NCBI RefSeq assembly: GCF_003725695.1
Contig: NZ_RJSE01000009.1
Coordinates: 248,001-312,000, forward strand
Direction of reading: 5' to 3'
Source of the DNA: Nocardioides marmoriginsengisoli
Lineage (GTDB): Bacteria > Actinomycetota > Actinomycetes > Propionibacteriales > Nocardioidaceae
Length of the DNA stretch: 64,000 nucleotides
Numbering within the stretch: position 1 is the stretch's first letter; every line of letters starts with the position of its first letter. This document shows positions 43,901 through 52,106 of this stretch, piece after piece. The notes under the pieces were generated by a model. The model had not been told where the DNA came from. It did not search any database and worked only from the letters and a program-made list of their open reading frames with translations. Made by a program: the position numbers and the translations under genes.

Positions 43901-44338
43901 GCGCAGGACCGCGTGGCAGAACTCGTGGGTGGTCGCGATCGTGGCCGCGTCGTAGTTGGCGATCGCGTCGAGGAGTCGGCGCCGGCGTACGGCGACCTCG
44001 TCGTCGGACAGGTCGCTGCCATCGGCGGCCCGGGTCAGGACCGCGATGTCGCGCTCACCGGAGACACGTGCCCGCGCCGGGTCGGCGAGCGCCTCGGCCG
44101 CGTGCACGAACCGCTCCCGCACCCGGTCCCGCAGCTCCTGGGTCGCGGCGCGGCTGAAGGTGATCACCAGCATCCGGTCGAGCGGGGCGATGTCCTCGGC
44201 GACGAACCGGGTCGCCAGCGCGGCGACGGCGTACGTCTTGCCGGTGCCGGCACTCGCCTCCAGCACCGTCGTCCCGATGCCCGGCAACGGACCTGCCAGG
44301 TCGAAGGTCGGCCAGGAGGCGACCGTGTCGTCGCTCAT
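40988..44338 (-). CDS. recB: Exodeoxyribonuclease V subunit beta (RecB helicase-nuclease)
   Basis: From the ATG at 44338 the protein has 1116 aa. Helicase motifs are ASAGTGKTYAVAAL (28-35 Walker A), VVLVDEFQDTDPVQWDVL and GDPKQAIYAFRGGD, followed by FVTIHGSKGLEYPVVYLPQL. The C-terminal RecB nuclease has GSIDVVLRVPGSVG then YVVVDYKTN (~1004), giving the catalytic Asp-Tyr-Lys. It unwinds and degrades DNA ends and loads RecA. Overlaps of 4 bp with recC and recD imply equal synthesis of all three subunits. Confidence 0.95.
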   Translation of the reverse strand: MSDDTVASWPTFDLAGPLPGIGTTVLEASAGTGKTYAVAALATRFVAEDIAPLDRMLVITFSRAATQELRDRVRERFVHAAEALADPARARVSGERDIAVLTRAADGSDLSDDEVAVRRRRLLDAIANYDAATIATTHEFCHAVLRSLGVAGSLDATETLRDDLTELRDEVVDDRFLALYANEPVDPPVDYRTARNAARRAVESSHSVLRPIDREDPEAKALVAFAEEVRGEIELRKRRAGVFTFDDMLTRLAKAVAPTEDEPTPPAAERMRARWDVVLVDEFQDTDPVQWDVLRHAFSTGTRLVLIGDPKQAIYAFRGGDTPTYLRAVRDATVQTLGTNYRSDAAVVDALQALTRGAELGDERIRVHEVAAKRTRSSLSVGGGVRLRQVRRDGFALTKSGTINIGKVRDHIAADLAADIARQLAEGVTLDGRRLDPGDIAVLLHSVKDDAPRIQAELAKRGIPSVINSAESVMSSAAAQHWLRLLEAMEKPQLPGRIRAAALTPFFPDTPEGLLVDGDDRTDELAERIRSWLDLLRSRGVAAVTSAAHAAGLAPRVLGQQGGERVLTDLNHVGQLLHAAAQEHRLGISGLLVWLREAVSEGNRNDARRRRLDVDAKAVQFVTIHGSKGLEYPVVYLPQLFDRPIRDWPTVHAYHEGDVPCLDLADSPRAKAAARSEEAQEELRLAYVALTRARAQVVAWWAPTYNGPNGALTRLIFGRGPGDAIVPDRAAFGQDDDEADAVLGRWAGLGAFRVEASRVGDSTVELADPPAALSERTFDRDVDVEWRRTSYSGLIRAEELAGPAPQSEPEAQGTVDEDEPVEVPEVTEDADAGFDPGLLSPMNAMAGSATFGSLVHAVLEHTDPQAADLRAELLAKVEVERRWWSVPSTSEELADALLPMQHTSLGPLADNLTLTRIGTADRLCELDFEIPMAGGDLDAGPDRGLPLAAFADALRRHLPEDDPIRPYADKLEAPGLGDQVLRGYLSGSIDVVLRVPGSVGPRYVVVDYKTNTLGEPGRPQSAWDYAPDKVTASMLHSHYPLQSLLYSVVLHRYLRWRQPDYDPETHLGGVLYLYVRGMVGAETPEVDGVPCGVFSWRPPVALVLALSAILDGEADR

Positions 44339-47300
44339 TCGACCTCCGCCGTCAGGGCGTGCTTCCACACGCGGTCGGCGAGCTCGTCGAAGAGCGGTCT
44401 GCCGGACGTCCCGGGTTCGGCGGTGACCTCGTCCCAGCTCGGGCGGTGTCCCCACGCGGTGGACATCTCGATGCCGGCGTTGTCCTTGCGCCACTGGTCG
44501 CCCAGCTCGCGCTGCACCATCCAGCCCGGCCGGCTCGAGGTGGCCGAGCGGGCCGCCAGCCGCGAGGTCTCGGCGGCGTACGGAAGCACCCGCTGCAGCG
44601 CCAGGTCGTAGAACGCCACCAGGTCGGCGAGCACCGCGGCCGGCTCCACGACCACCCCGTACGTCGCCCGCACCGGATCGTCGCCGGCGGCGGAGCGCCC
44701 GATCATCCGCGCCACCCAGTCGCCCCGCACGGACGCCGAGAGGGCGACCAGGCTGATCCAGGTGTCGAGCCGGTGGCGGGCACCCAGGCGGGAGAAGGTG
44801 GCCCGCACCAGCCGGGAGTCGTAGAGGTCCGGAACGGTGCCGAGCAGGCGGCGGCCGTCGCCGAGGTCGACGTCCACGTCGTACGCCTTCGCCGCGATGC
44901 CCTGGGTCGACGCGGCGAACATCTCGGTGATCGGCGCGGCCGCGGCGGCGAGCTGCGCGGTCTGGCGCCACCCGAACCGGCCCGGCGGCATCGTGCCGCG
45001 TCGCCACTCGGCCTGCATCGCGTCGGCGGGGTCGCGACCGGCGATCATCTCGGCGAGCATCCGGTCGCCCACCTGCCAGCGCGCCAGGCCGCCGAGCTCG
45101 ACCGGGAGCGAGTCGCTGACCTCGTCCTCCTCGCGCGGGAGGTCCACCCCCAGCCGGAAGCGCAGGAACCCGCGCACCGGGTTGCCGATTACGCTGATCA
45201 GCTCGGCCAGATCGATGTCGGCGGCCGGAGCCGGTGCAGCAACCACCGAGGCCAGCGCGGCCACCGGGGTCCGGGTGCCGGCTGCCGAGCGGGCTGCCCG
45301 CGCGGCGTCCGGGTCGAAGGAGAAGGCCGGGCCGTTCGCGGCGTCCAGGTACTCCGGGTGGAAGGCCTGCGACCGGTGTCGGCGCACCTCGAACGCCGGG
45401 CTGGTCGGCTCGACCACGTCGAGGAACTCGCGCAACGGCACCGACGGCGGCCGTTCCAGCCCCGAGGACTCGCTGAACCCGGTGTAGGTGATCACCAGGG
45501 TGTCGGTCGCCGCCATGATCGCGTCCAGGAACAGCTGCCGGTCCTGGCTGCGCACGTCGCGCTCGCCGACCCGCGGCAACCGGGCGAGGACGTCGTCGCC
45601 GTCCAGCGAGCCGCCGCGGGGGAAGACGCCGTCGTCGAGGCCGAGCAGGCAGACGACCCGGTGCGGGACCGAGCGCATCGGCGTCATCGTGCAGACGGTC
45701 AACGTCCCGGTCCGGAAGTTGGCCCGGGTCGGCCGGCCGGCGAGCTGGGAGCCGAGCAGCGCCCGGATGTCGGCGAGCCGGAGAGAGAGACGGTCCCCGG
45801 CGGCCACCCCCAGTCCGGCCAGCTCGCGACGGACCTGGGCGACCTGCCACTCGTCGTCGCGCGGCACCTGGGCGAGCTGCTCGACGCCGCCCGCGAGAAC
45901 GTCCATCCAGTGCGTGACGTCGTGCTCTCCGCCGAGCTCCGCGGTCAGCGCGGCGAGCCGGTCGATCGCCTCGGCGAACCTGCCGGCCAGGCTGATGTCG
46001 GTGGTGGAGACGTCGTCGAGCGGCAGCGTCGGTCCCAGCCACAGGCCCGAGTCGTCGGAGAGCGCGACCCCGGTGAGGATCCGGTCCAGGCCGAAGCGCC
46101 AGGTGTTCTGGGGAAAGTCCGCGAGCCCGTAGCGCTGCCGGCCCTCGACGTCCCAGGCCCAGCGGATCCCCGACTCGGCGACCCAGGAGGTCATCGTCTC
46201 CAGGTCGGACTCGCTGAACCCGAACCGCCGGCGTACCGGCTCGGCGGCGAGCAGGTCGAGCACCCGGCTCGCCTCGGCCCGCCCGTCGGCCAGGTCGACC
46301 AGCTGGGAGAGCACCGCGAGCAGCGGGTTGGTCTGCTGGGCCGAGCGGTCGGCGAGCATCACCCGGAGCTGGTGCCCGGGGTGGCTGCCGGCGACGGCGT
46401 CACCGAGCCCGAAGGCGCCGCTGATCAACGGCGCGTACTCGTCGATGTCCGGGCACATCACCAGGATGTCCCGGGGCTCCAGGGTCGGGTCCTCGGCGAG
46501 CAGGCCGAGGATGACCTCGCGCAGCACCTCGACCTGGCGTGCGGGTCCGTGGCAGGCGTGCACCTGGACCGAGGCGTCCTGGTGCTCGCACGGCGTCGGG
46601 GCCCGGTCGGCGGCGATGTCGCCCTGGAGGTGGCCGAGCACCGTCGCGGGTCTCGGGAGGACCGGCGGTGCCGGCGCCTCCACCGCTCCGGCGGTGAGCA
46701 GCGCCGACTCGGTCTCCCGGATGTCGCGGCCCATCGCGGCGAGGAGCGGGTGACCCACCTGGAGGTGGCTGTCGTCGTCCCGCCGCCAGCCGGTGAGCGG
46801 CTGCGACCGGAGCGCCTCCCAGAGCGGCGCCGACGGGTGCGGCAGCCAGAGGTGCACCTCGCGGTCGGTGCCGAGCGCCGCGAGCAGCTCCGCCTCGGTG
46901 GAGCTGAGGCGGGTGTGGCCGAAGAGGGAGATCCGGGCGGGCAGGTCCAGGGTCAGCCGTCGCGCCCGCAGGTCGGCGACCACCTCGGCGTGCCGGACGA
47001 CCGGGCTGGGCAGGTCGATCGCGGCGACGCTCCGGCGCCAGAGCTCAGGCTGCCAGGCGAGGTCGTCGGGGAGGTCACCGCCGCCACCGTCCCCGCATCC
47101 CCCGGCCTCCCAGTCGGCGAGCATCGCCGGGCGCTGGACGGCGTACGACGCGAACAACCGGGCCAGCCGCCGCGCGACCGCGAGCCGCCGGCCGCGGCGC
47201 AGGTCGCCTTCTTCCCCGGGGACGTCGTGACCGAGGTGCTCGGCCAGCACCTTCGCCCAGGGCTCGCCGAGGGCGTCGTCGATGACCCGGAGCAGCGGCC

Positions 47301-47586
47301 ACATCAGCGCCTCCGGCGACCACGGATCCTCGTCCCGGGTGCCGAGCACTTCCGCGATCAGCGACCCCGGCGACCGGAAGTCCACGCCGGCGCAGACCCC
47401 GTCGCCGCGCCCGCCGCCGTTCCCCACGCGGTGCGAGAGGCGCTGGGAGAGCCAACGCTCGACGCCCCGCGCCGGGACGATGACGAGCTCCCGCGCGAAC
47501 GGGTCCGGAAGGGGGGTGCGCAGCAGGTCGGCGAGCCCCTCCGCCAGGAGGTCGGCCCGCTCGGCCCGATGCACCAGGAACGTCAC
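44335..47586 (-). CDS. recC: Exodeoxyribonuclease V subunit gamma (RecC)
   Basis: The 1083-aa protein begins MTFLVHRAERADLLAEGLAD and continues VPARGVERWLSQRLSHRVG, a RecC hallmark. Further family segments are LQGDIAAD, QVEVLREVILGLL, VMCPDIDEYAPLI and FRTGTLTVCTMTPMRSVPHRV. RecC has inactive helicase and nuclease folds and recognises Chi in E. coli. It is the first gene of the operon and starts 36 bp from the stress-protein gene. The full recCBD set indicates a RecBCD pathway for double-strand breaks. Confidence 0.95.
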   Translation of the reverse strand: MTFLVHRAERADLLAEGLADLLRTPLPDPFARELVIVPARGVERWLSQRLSHRVGNGGGRGDGVCAGVDFRSPGSLIAEVLGTRDEDPWSPEALMWPLLRVIDDALGEPWAKVLAEHLGHDVPGEEGDLRRGRRLAVARRLARLFASYAVQRPAMLADWEAGGCGDGGGGDLPDDLAWQPELWRRSVAAIDLPSPVVRHAEVVADLRARRLTLDLPARISLFGHTRLSSTEAELLAALGTDREVHLWLPHPSAPLWEALRSQPLTGWRRDDDSHLQVGHPLLAAMGRDIRETESALLTAGAVEAPAPPVLPRPATVLGHLQGDIAADRAPTPCEHQDASVQVHACHGPARQVEVLREVILGLLAEDPTLEPRDILVMCPDIDEYAPLISGAFGLGDAVAGSHPGHQLRVMLADRSAQQTNPLLAVLSQLVDLADGRAEASRVLDLLAAEPVRRRFGFSESDLETMTSWVAESGIRWAWDVEGRQRYGLADFPQNTWRFGLDRILTGVALSDDSGLWLGPTLPLDDVSTTDISLAGRFAEAIDRLAALTAELGGEHDVTHWMDVLAGGVEQLAQVPRDDEWQVAQVRRELAGLGVAAGDRLSLRLADIRALLGSQLAGRPTRANFRTGTLTVCTMTPMRSVPHRVVCLLGLDDGVFPRGGSLDGDDVLARLPRVGERDVRSQDRQLFLDAIMAATDTLVITYTGFSESSGLERPPSVPLREFLDVVEPTSPAFEVRRHRSQAFHPEYLDAANGPAFSFDPDAARAARSAAGTRTPVAALASVVAAPAPAADIDLAELISVIGNPVRGFLRFRLGVDLPREEDEVSDSLPVELGGLARWQVGDRMLAEMIAGRDPADAMQAEWRRGTMPPGRFGWRQTAQLAAAAAPITEMFAASTQGIAAKAYDVDVDLGDGRRLLGTVPDLYDSRLVRATFSRLGARHRLDTWISLVALSASVRGDWVARMIGRSAAGDDPVRATYGVVVEPAAVLADLVAFYDLALQRVLPYAAETSRLAARSATSSRPGWMVQRELGDQWRKDNAGIEMSTAWGHRPSWDEVTAEPGTSGRPLFDELADRVWKHALTAEVE

Positions 47587-47622
47587 GCGGTCACCCTAGA
47601 GGGCCCGCCCGACACGGCCGTC

Positions 47623-48129
47623 TCAGGCGAAGGGGTTGGGTGTGGCTCCGGGCAATTGCTGCAGCAGCTGCTGCGCCTGGCCGAGCACCTTGTGCTCGAC
47701 GAGCACCTCGTACCGGGTCGCGACGACTGCGGTGACCGAGGAGAAGTCGCGCTGCCCCCGGGTCGCCATGAAGCCGAGCAGCGACCAGACGGTGCCGAAC
47801 GCCGCCCCGAGCAGCGCGGTGGACAGCACCATCGCGAGCGCGTTCCCGTCCTTGCCGAAGAACGAGAAGATCAGACCGACGAAGAGGCCGAGCCAGAGAC
47901 CGGAGAGCGCGCCCATGCCGGCCACCCGGGCGTTCGTGAGCCGGCCGGTGATCCGCTCGACCTGCTTGAGCTCGGTGCCGACGATCATGCAGTTCTGCAC
48001 CGGGAACTCGTGGTCGGACAGGTAGTCGACCGCCTTCTGGGCGTCCTTGTACTCGGTGTAGACGGCCAGCGACTGCGGGAAGTCGAGGGTGAGGAGCTTC
48101 GTGGTCCGGGGCTGCTGTGCAGGTGCCAT
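47623..48129 (-). CDS. General stress protein (YflT/17M-like) with membrane segments
   Basis: From the ATG at 48129 (MAPAQQPRTTKLLTLDFPQ) the protein has 168 aa. The N-terminal ~70 residues (SLAVYTEYKDAQKAVDYLSD, FPVQNCMIVGTELK) match the YflT/general-stress domain. A glycine-rich two-helix membrane hairpin follows (GALSGLWLGLFVGLIFSFF, LSTALLGAAFGTVWSLLG). The role is unknown; such genes are induced by heat and envelope stress in other bacteria. Confidence 0.85.
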   Translation of the reverse strand: MAPAQQPRTTKLLTLDFPQSLAVYTEYKDAQKAVDYLSDHEFPVQNCMIVGTELKQVERITGRLTNARVAGMGALSGLWLGLFVGLIFSFFGKDGNALAMVLSTALLGAAFGTVWSLLGFMATRGQRDFSSVTAVVATRYEVLVEHKVLGQAQQLLQQLPGATPNPFA

Positions 48130-48187
48130 GAGCCCATTGTGCTCCCCGACCGGTGGTCCGCGCCCGATCCGGCTGGATGAGGACGCT

Positions 48188-48216
48188 CTCATCCGACGCT
48201 CACGACTGCCTCACCT
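48188..48216 (+). promoter_or_regulatory. Three heptamers with 11-bp period (response-regulator box)
   Basis: CTCATCC, CTCACGA and CTCACCT are direct heptamers separated by 4 bp each, an 11-bp period typical of OmpR/PhoB-family regulators. The box ends 71 bp before the Asp-rich protein gene at 48288, a normal place for an activator site. A related triple lies at 52107-52135 before the two-component operon. An overlapping GGATGAG/CTCATCC inverted repeat is also present (48175-48194). Confidence 0.55.
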
Positions 48217-48287
48217 GCGACCGTCAGAGTCCTCTCGTAGACGTCCTCGGGCCTTCCGGCCACGGGACCACGACGAGAGGAACGACC

Positions 48288-48671
48288 ATGAAGAAGTCCC
48301 TGTTGACCGCCCCGCTGCTCGGCATGGCCGGGTTGCTGGCCGTCGGCGTGCTGGCGATCCAGAGCCCGAGCTCGGCCGACAACGCGAACAAGCGCGACGA
48401 GGACAGCCCGGAGCTGGTCCTCGTCGCCGACGACGACGATGACGACACCAACGACCGGCTGGCCGACACCCGCAGCCGCGACACCCGCAACACCGGGGTC
48501 TCGCGCAGCACCCGCGACCACACCCGGAGCAACTTCACCAAGGTCAGCCGCGACCGGGACCTCTCCCGCAGCGACAAGACCCGGGACTGGACCCGGGACG
48601 GCGGGGACCGGACCCGTGACCGGTCGGCGAACCTGACCAACGACCGCAGCCGCAACGACACCCGCCGCTGA
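48288..48671 (+). CDS. Secreted Asp/Arg-rich low-complexity protein
   Basis: The 127-aa protein has a signal peptide (KKSLLTAPLLGMAGLLAVGVLAI to SSADN). The mature part starts with an acidic run (VADDDDDDTNDR) and continues as a disordered stretch dominated by Asp, Arg, Thr and Ser (TRSRDTRNTG, RDRDLSRSDKTRDWTRDGG). No fold is expected; metal or envelope binding is a guess. The ribosome site GAGAGGAA is good. A strong hairpin follows the stop. Confidence 0.75.
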   Translation: MKKSLLTAPLLGMAGLLAVGVLAIQSPSSADNANKRDEDSPELVLVADDDDDDTNDRLADTRSRDTRNTGVSRSTRDHTRSNFTKVSRDRDLSRSDKTRDWTRDGGDRTRDRSANLTNDRSRNDTRR

Positions 48672-48685
48672 TCCTCGGCGCCACC

Positions 48686-48713
48686 GGGGTGCGGTCCGCA
48701 CGGACCGCACCCC
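48686..48713 (+). terminator. 13-bp perfect hairpin terminator
   Basis: GGGGTGCGGTCCG and CGGACCGCACCCC pair perfectly over 13 bp with a 2-base CA between the arms. It lies 14 bp after the Asp-rich protein gene and 19 bp before the kinase gene. There is no T-run, as is usual for actinobacterial terminators. It should end or attenuate transcription into the kinase gene. Confidence 0.7.
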
Positions 48714-48732
48714 CGACCGGACGGAGCACCTG

Positions 48733-49641
48733 ATGACGATCACCGCAGCCCGACCCGACGTGGTCGCCGACTCCTGGGCCCTCGCCGAGGGCGACCCGCT
48801 CACCGACGAGCTGACCGCCGTCCGCCTGCTCGGCGGCGGGGCGGCGTACGAGGCGTACCTCGCGTTCGACGAGATCACCTACGGCCCGGCGGTCGCCAAG
48901 GTGGTGCGGCCGAGCCAGGTCGAGGACGGCTCGGCCCTGCGCGGGCTGCGGCGCGAGGTCGCTGCACTGGCGGCGATCAACCACCCGGTGGTGGTCCGCG
49001 GACTGCGCCACGTCCTCGACGGCCCGCGCCCGCACGTGGTGCTGGAGAACGTCGACGGACCGCGGCTGTCCAGCCTGATCCGGCGCTACGGCCCGCTCCA
49101 GGAGCAGCAGTACCTGCCGCTGGCGATCGACATCTGCTCGGCGCTGCACTACCTGGACCGGGTCGGCTACGTGCACCTCGACATCAAGCCCAGCAACGTC
49201 ATCATGGGCGCCCCGGCCCGGCTGATCGACCTGTCGGTGGCCCGGACGCACGAGGACGCCGCGGCGCTCGGGCACCTGATCGGGACCGACGCGTACATGG
49301 CGCCCGAGCAGTGCGAACCGGGCGGCCGGTACGGCGTCCCGACGGTCGCCGCCGACGTCTGGGGAGTCGGCGCGACCCTCTACGAGGCGATCACCGCGTC
49401 ACGGCCGTTCCGCCAGGGCGACCCCGACGCCGGCAGCGCCGCGGAACGGCACCCGCAGCTGATCGAGGAGACCGACCCGCTTCCCGACCGGGTCCCCGGT
49501 CCGGTCCGGGTGATCGTCGAGGCGATGCTCGAACGGCATCCCGCGGACCGGCCGCGCCCGGCGGAGGTGGCCGACCACCTCGCCCCGGTGCTCGCCGCGA
49601 TCCCCCGCGGCCACCTGGCCGGGTTCAAGGTGCGCGGTTAG
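48733..49641 (+). CDS. Soluble serine/threonine protein kinase
   Basis: The 302-aa protein has a Gly-rich loop (LGGGAAYEAYLA), catalytic Lys (AVAKVVRP), the catalytic loop YVHLDIKPSNVIM, and the APE-like YMAPEQC. The usual DFG motif is DLS (LIDLSVAR), which keeps the Mg-binding Asp but lacks the glycine. There is no transmembrane helix or PASTA domain, so it is cytoplasmic. It converges with the response-regulator gene (stops overlap by 4 bp). Substrates are unknown. Confidence 0.92.
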   Translation: MTITAARPDVVADSWALAEGDPLTDELTAVRLLGGGAAYEAYLAFDEITYGPAVAKVVRPSQVEDGSALRGLRREVAALAAINHPVVVRGLRHVLDGPRPHVVLENVDGPRLSSLIRRYGPLQEQQYLPLAIDICSALHYLDRVGYVHLDIKPSNVIMGAPARLIDLSVARTHEDAAALGHLIGTDAYMAPEQCEPGGRYGVPTVAADVWGVGATLYEAITASRPFRQGDPDAGSAAERHPQLIEETDPLPDRVPGPVRVIVEAMLERHPADRPRPAEVADHLAPVLAAIPRGHLAGFKVRG

Positions 49642-50309
49642 CCCCGGAACCGGTAGCCGGCGCCGCGGACCGTCTCGATCCGAGCCGCGCCGAGCTTGCG
49701 CCGCAGGTACCCGACGTAGACGTCGACGACGTTCGAGCCCGGGTCGAAGTCGTAGCCCCAGGCGTGGTCGAGCAGCTGCTCGCGGGAGAGCACCTGCCCG
49801 GGGTGCGACAGGAAGATCTCGGCCAGGGTGAACTCCTTGGCCGACAGCTCCACCTCCCGCCCGTCCGCCACCGCGCGCCGGGTGCGCAGGTCGAGCCGGA
49901 CCCCGCCGCTCTCCAGGATCTCGGACCGGTCGCCGTCGTTCGCCCCGCCGGGCGCCCGGAGCCGCAGCCGGACCCGGGCGAGCAGCTCGGCGAACCGGAA
50001 CGGCTTCGCCATGTAGTCGTCGGCGCCGCCCTCGAGCGCCGAGACGGTGTCGCCCACCGAGTCCCGGGCGGTCAGCACGATCACCGGGATCGCCGACCCC
50101 TGGGACCGGAGCTGGTCGAGCACCTCGAAGCCGTCGATGCCGGGCAGCCCGATGTCCAGGATCATCAGGTCGTGCTCACCGCTGAGCGCGACGTCGAGCC
50201 CGGTCGGGCCGTCCCCGACGACCGTGGTCAGGTGCCCTTCGGCCCGCAGGCCCTTGTCGAGGAAGGACGCGATACGGGTCTCGTCCTCGACGATCAGGAT
50301 CCGAGCCAT
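49638..50309 (-). CDS. OmpR-family response regulator
   Basis: From the ATG at 50309 the protein has 223 aa. The receiver domain has ILIVEDETRIASFLDKGL, phospho-Asp in MILDIGLPGIDGFE, and VIVLTARDS plus the Lys in DDYMAKPFRFAEL. The C-terminal winged helix shows ELSAKEFTLAEIFLSHPG and NVVDVYVGYLRRKLG, ending IETVRGAGYRFRG. It is last in the operon after the histidine kinase, whose stop it overlaps by 16 bp. The heptamer boxes at 48188 and 52107 are its likely targets. Confidence 0.95.
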   Translation of the reverse strand: MARILIVEDETRIASFLDKGLRAEGHLTTVVGDGPTGLDVALSGEHDLMILDIGLPGIDGFEVLDQLRSQGSAIPVIVLTARDSVGDTVSALEGGADDYMAKPFRFAELLARVRLRLRAPGGANDGDRSEILESGGVRLDLRTRRAVADGREVELSAKEFTLAEIFLSHPGQVLSREQLLDHAWGYDFDPGSNVVDVYVGYLRRKLGAARIETVRGAGYRFRG

Positions 50310-51784
50310 GTCCGGTCCTCGCTCTCCGGTACGGGGATGATCAGGGTCTGCTCGGCGTCGCTCGCGTCCCGGCGTACCCACGGGACCGCGATCACGAACC
50401 GCGCCCCCGGTACGGCGTCCTCCACCCAAGCACGCCCGCCGTGCGCCTCGGCGATCGCCCGGACGATCGAGAGACCCAGGCCGAAGCCGTCGTCGTCCGG
50501 CGACCCGGTCGAGCGTCCGAACCGCTCGAAGACCCGCTGCCGATCCAGTTCCGGTACGCCGGCGCCGCGGTCCCGCACCCAGAGCTGGAGCTCGTTGCCG
50601 CGGACCCAGGCACCGAGCACGATCCGGGACCCGTCCTCGCTGTGCTTGACCGCGTTGGCCGCCAGCTGGAGCACCGCCTGGGTGATCCGCTGCTCGTCGA
50701 CCACCGCTTCGCCGGCCGCGTCCGTCTCGGTGACCCAGTCCCGGTCGCCGAGCGCGCTCGCCTTGGCCCGGACCGACTCGAGCAGGGTGGCGACGTCGGT
50801 GGGTGCCGGCGCCAGGAAGTCGGGGCGCTCCGACTTGGCGAGCAGGATCAGGTCCTCGACCAGCCGGGACATCCGGTCGACCTCGTCGAGCAGCAGGACT
50901 CGGGTCTCGTCGACCTCCGCAGCATCGGCCGGATCGAGCAGCTCGAGGTGCCCGCGCAGGATGGTCAGCGGCGTCTTCAGCTCGTGACCGGCGTCGTCGA
51001 GGAACTCCCGCTGGGTGGCGAACCCCGCTTCGAGCCGGTCCAGCATGGCGTTGACGGTGCTGGTCAGTGCGGCGATGTCGTCCTGACCTCGGACCGGGAT
51101 CCGGCGGGAGAGGTCGGTGGCGTTGATCTCCTGGGCCGTCGAGCGCAGCACCCGCAGGGGTGCGAGCAGTCGGCCGGAGTAGACCGCCGCGACCGCGATC
51201 ATCAGGATCAGCGCGATCCCGGCGACCACGGCGTAGGTCCGCATCGTGCTGGACAGCTCGGCGCGGTCGGAGTCCAGGAAGTGCACGATCGCCATCGAGC
51301 CGCTGCTCCGGGTGTCGACCACCGGCACCGTGGTGACCCAGACCTCGCCGAGCCCGGAGATGTCGACCTCGACGTTGCCGCCGCGCTCGAGAATGCCGGC
51401 GACGGCCTGCCGGTAGGCGGGCGCCGCGAGCAGCTCCTCGGCGTCCTCGTGGGGGCTCCGGAACGCTGGCTTGCCGGCGGCGTAGTGCACCAGCAGCTCG
51501 TCCTCGTCGGGCACGTTCCGGGTCAGGAAGACCTCGATCAGCCGGTCCGCGTCACTGATCCGCCGGCCGGTGTCGGGGTCGACCGAGGTCTCCTCGAAGA
51601 CGCGGAGCTCGGCGACCTCCTGGGTGATCCGGTCGTTGACCCGCTCGTCGATCCGGCCCGACTCGAGCAGGTACACCAGCACCCCGGCGACGCTCAGCGC
51701 GAGCGCACCGAGCACCGCGACGGTGGCGGTGATCCGGGTGCGCACGGTCAGCGCGTGGCCCGGCCGCGCTCCCTCAGTCGTCAT
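50294..51784 (-). CDS. Sensor histidine kinase
   Basis: From the ATG at 51784 (MTTEGARPGHALTVRTRITA) the protein has 496 aa. Two transmembrane helices (VAVLGALALSVAGVLVYLLE and YAVVAGIALILMIAVAAVYS) enclose a ~140-residue extracytoplasmic sensor. HAMP follows, then the H-box DDAGHELKTPLTILRGHLEL, N-box LAANAVKHS and G-boxes DRGAGVP and GFGLGLSIV. Its start overlaps the Asp-rich protein gene by 11 bp, so that protein and the kinase are coupled. Confidence 0.95.
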   Translation of the reverse strand: MTTEGARPGHALTVRTRITATVAVLGALALSVAGVLVYLLESGRIDERVNDRITQEVAELRVFEETSVDPDTGRRISDADRLIEVFLTRNVPDEDELLVHYAAGKPAFRSPHEDAEELLAAPAYRQAVAGILERGGNVEVDISGLGEVWVTTVPVVDTRSSGSMAIVHFLDSDRAELSSTMRTYAVVAGIALILMIAVAAVYSGRLLAPLRVLRSTAQEINATDLSRRIPVRGQDDIAALTSTVNAMLDRLEAGFATQREFLDDAGHELKTPLTILRGHLELLDPADAAEVDETRVLLLDEVDRMSRLVEDLILLAKSERPDFLAPAPTDVATLLESVRAKASALGDRDWVTETDAAGEAVVDEQRITQAVLQLAANAVKHSEDGSRIVLGAWVRGNELQLWVRDRGAGVPELDRQRVFERFGRSTGSPDDDGFGLGLSIVRAIAEAHGGRAWVEDAVPGARFVIAVPWVRRDASDAEQTLIIPVPESEDRTWLGS

Positions 51785-52097
51785 CGTCGCCCCGGCCGCG
51801 GTCGTCGTCGCGCTCGTCGTCGTCATCGTCGTCGTCATCGACCCGGGTCGGCCGTGGCGGCACCACCGTGACGCCGTTCCCGGTCGGCTTCGCCGTCGGC
51901 TTGCCGGTGGGGGTCGGCTTGCCGGTGGGCGTCGGCCTGGGGGTGGGCGCCGGGGGCTCGGTGATCACGATCGGCTGCAGCGGTCCGGGGTCGGGACCGC
52001 CGCGACTGGCCAGCGCCCCGACCCCGACGCCGAGTCCGACGAGGATCACGACGCCGACGATCACGAAACGCGTCACGGTGCCCACCTGCAGCATCAT
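51774..52097 (-). CDS. Membrane-anchored protein with Asp-rich tail
   Basis: The 107-aa protein has one transmembrane helix (RFVIVGVVILVGLGVGVGAL), a Pro/Thr/Lys-rich linker (PTPTGKPTPTGKPT) and an acidic tail (VDDDDDDDDERDD). The tail should lie outside the membrane. A GTG at 52076 (VTRFVIVG) is an attractive alternative start because the regulator box would then sit at the usual distance. It heads the operon with the two-component genes and may feed a metal or charge signal to the kinase (inference). Confidence 0.72.
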   Translation of the reverse strand: MMLQVGTVTRFVIVGVVILVGLGVGVGALASRGGPDPGPLQPIVITEPPAPTPRPTPTGKPTPTGKPTAKPTGNGVTVVPPRPTRVDDDDDDDDERDDDRGRGDDDD

Positions 52098-52106
52098 CCC
52101 CGACCG

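Noticed and set aside
41092-46042. Extensions of the recB and recD frames far upstream of their ATGs
   Set aside because: The extra sequence lies inside recC and recB respectively; the ATGA overlaps at 44335-44338 and 40988-40991 fix the real starts.
44359-48180. A plus-strand open frame of about 1270 codons opposite recC
   Set aside because: Composition is typical of an antisense shadow (Arg, Gly, Val, Gln rich), and recC with its conserved motifs occupies the other strand.
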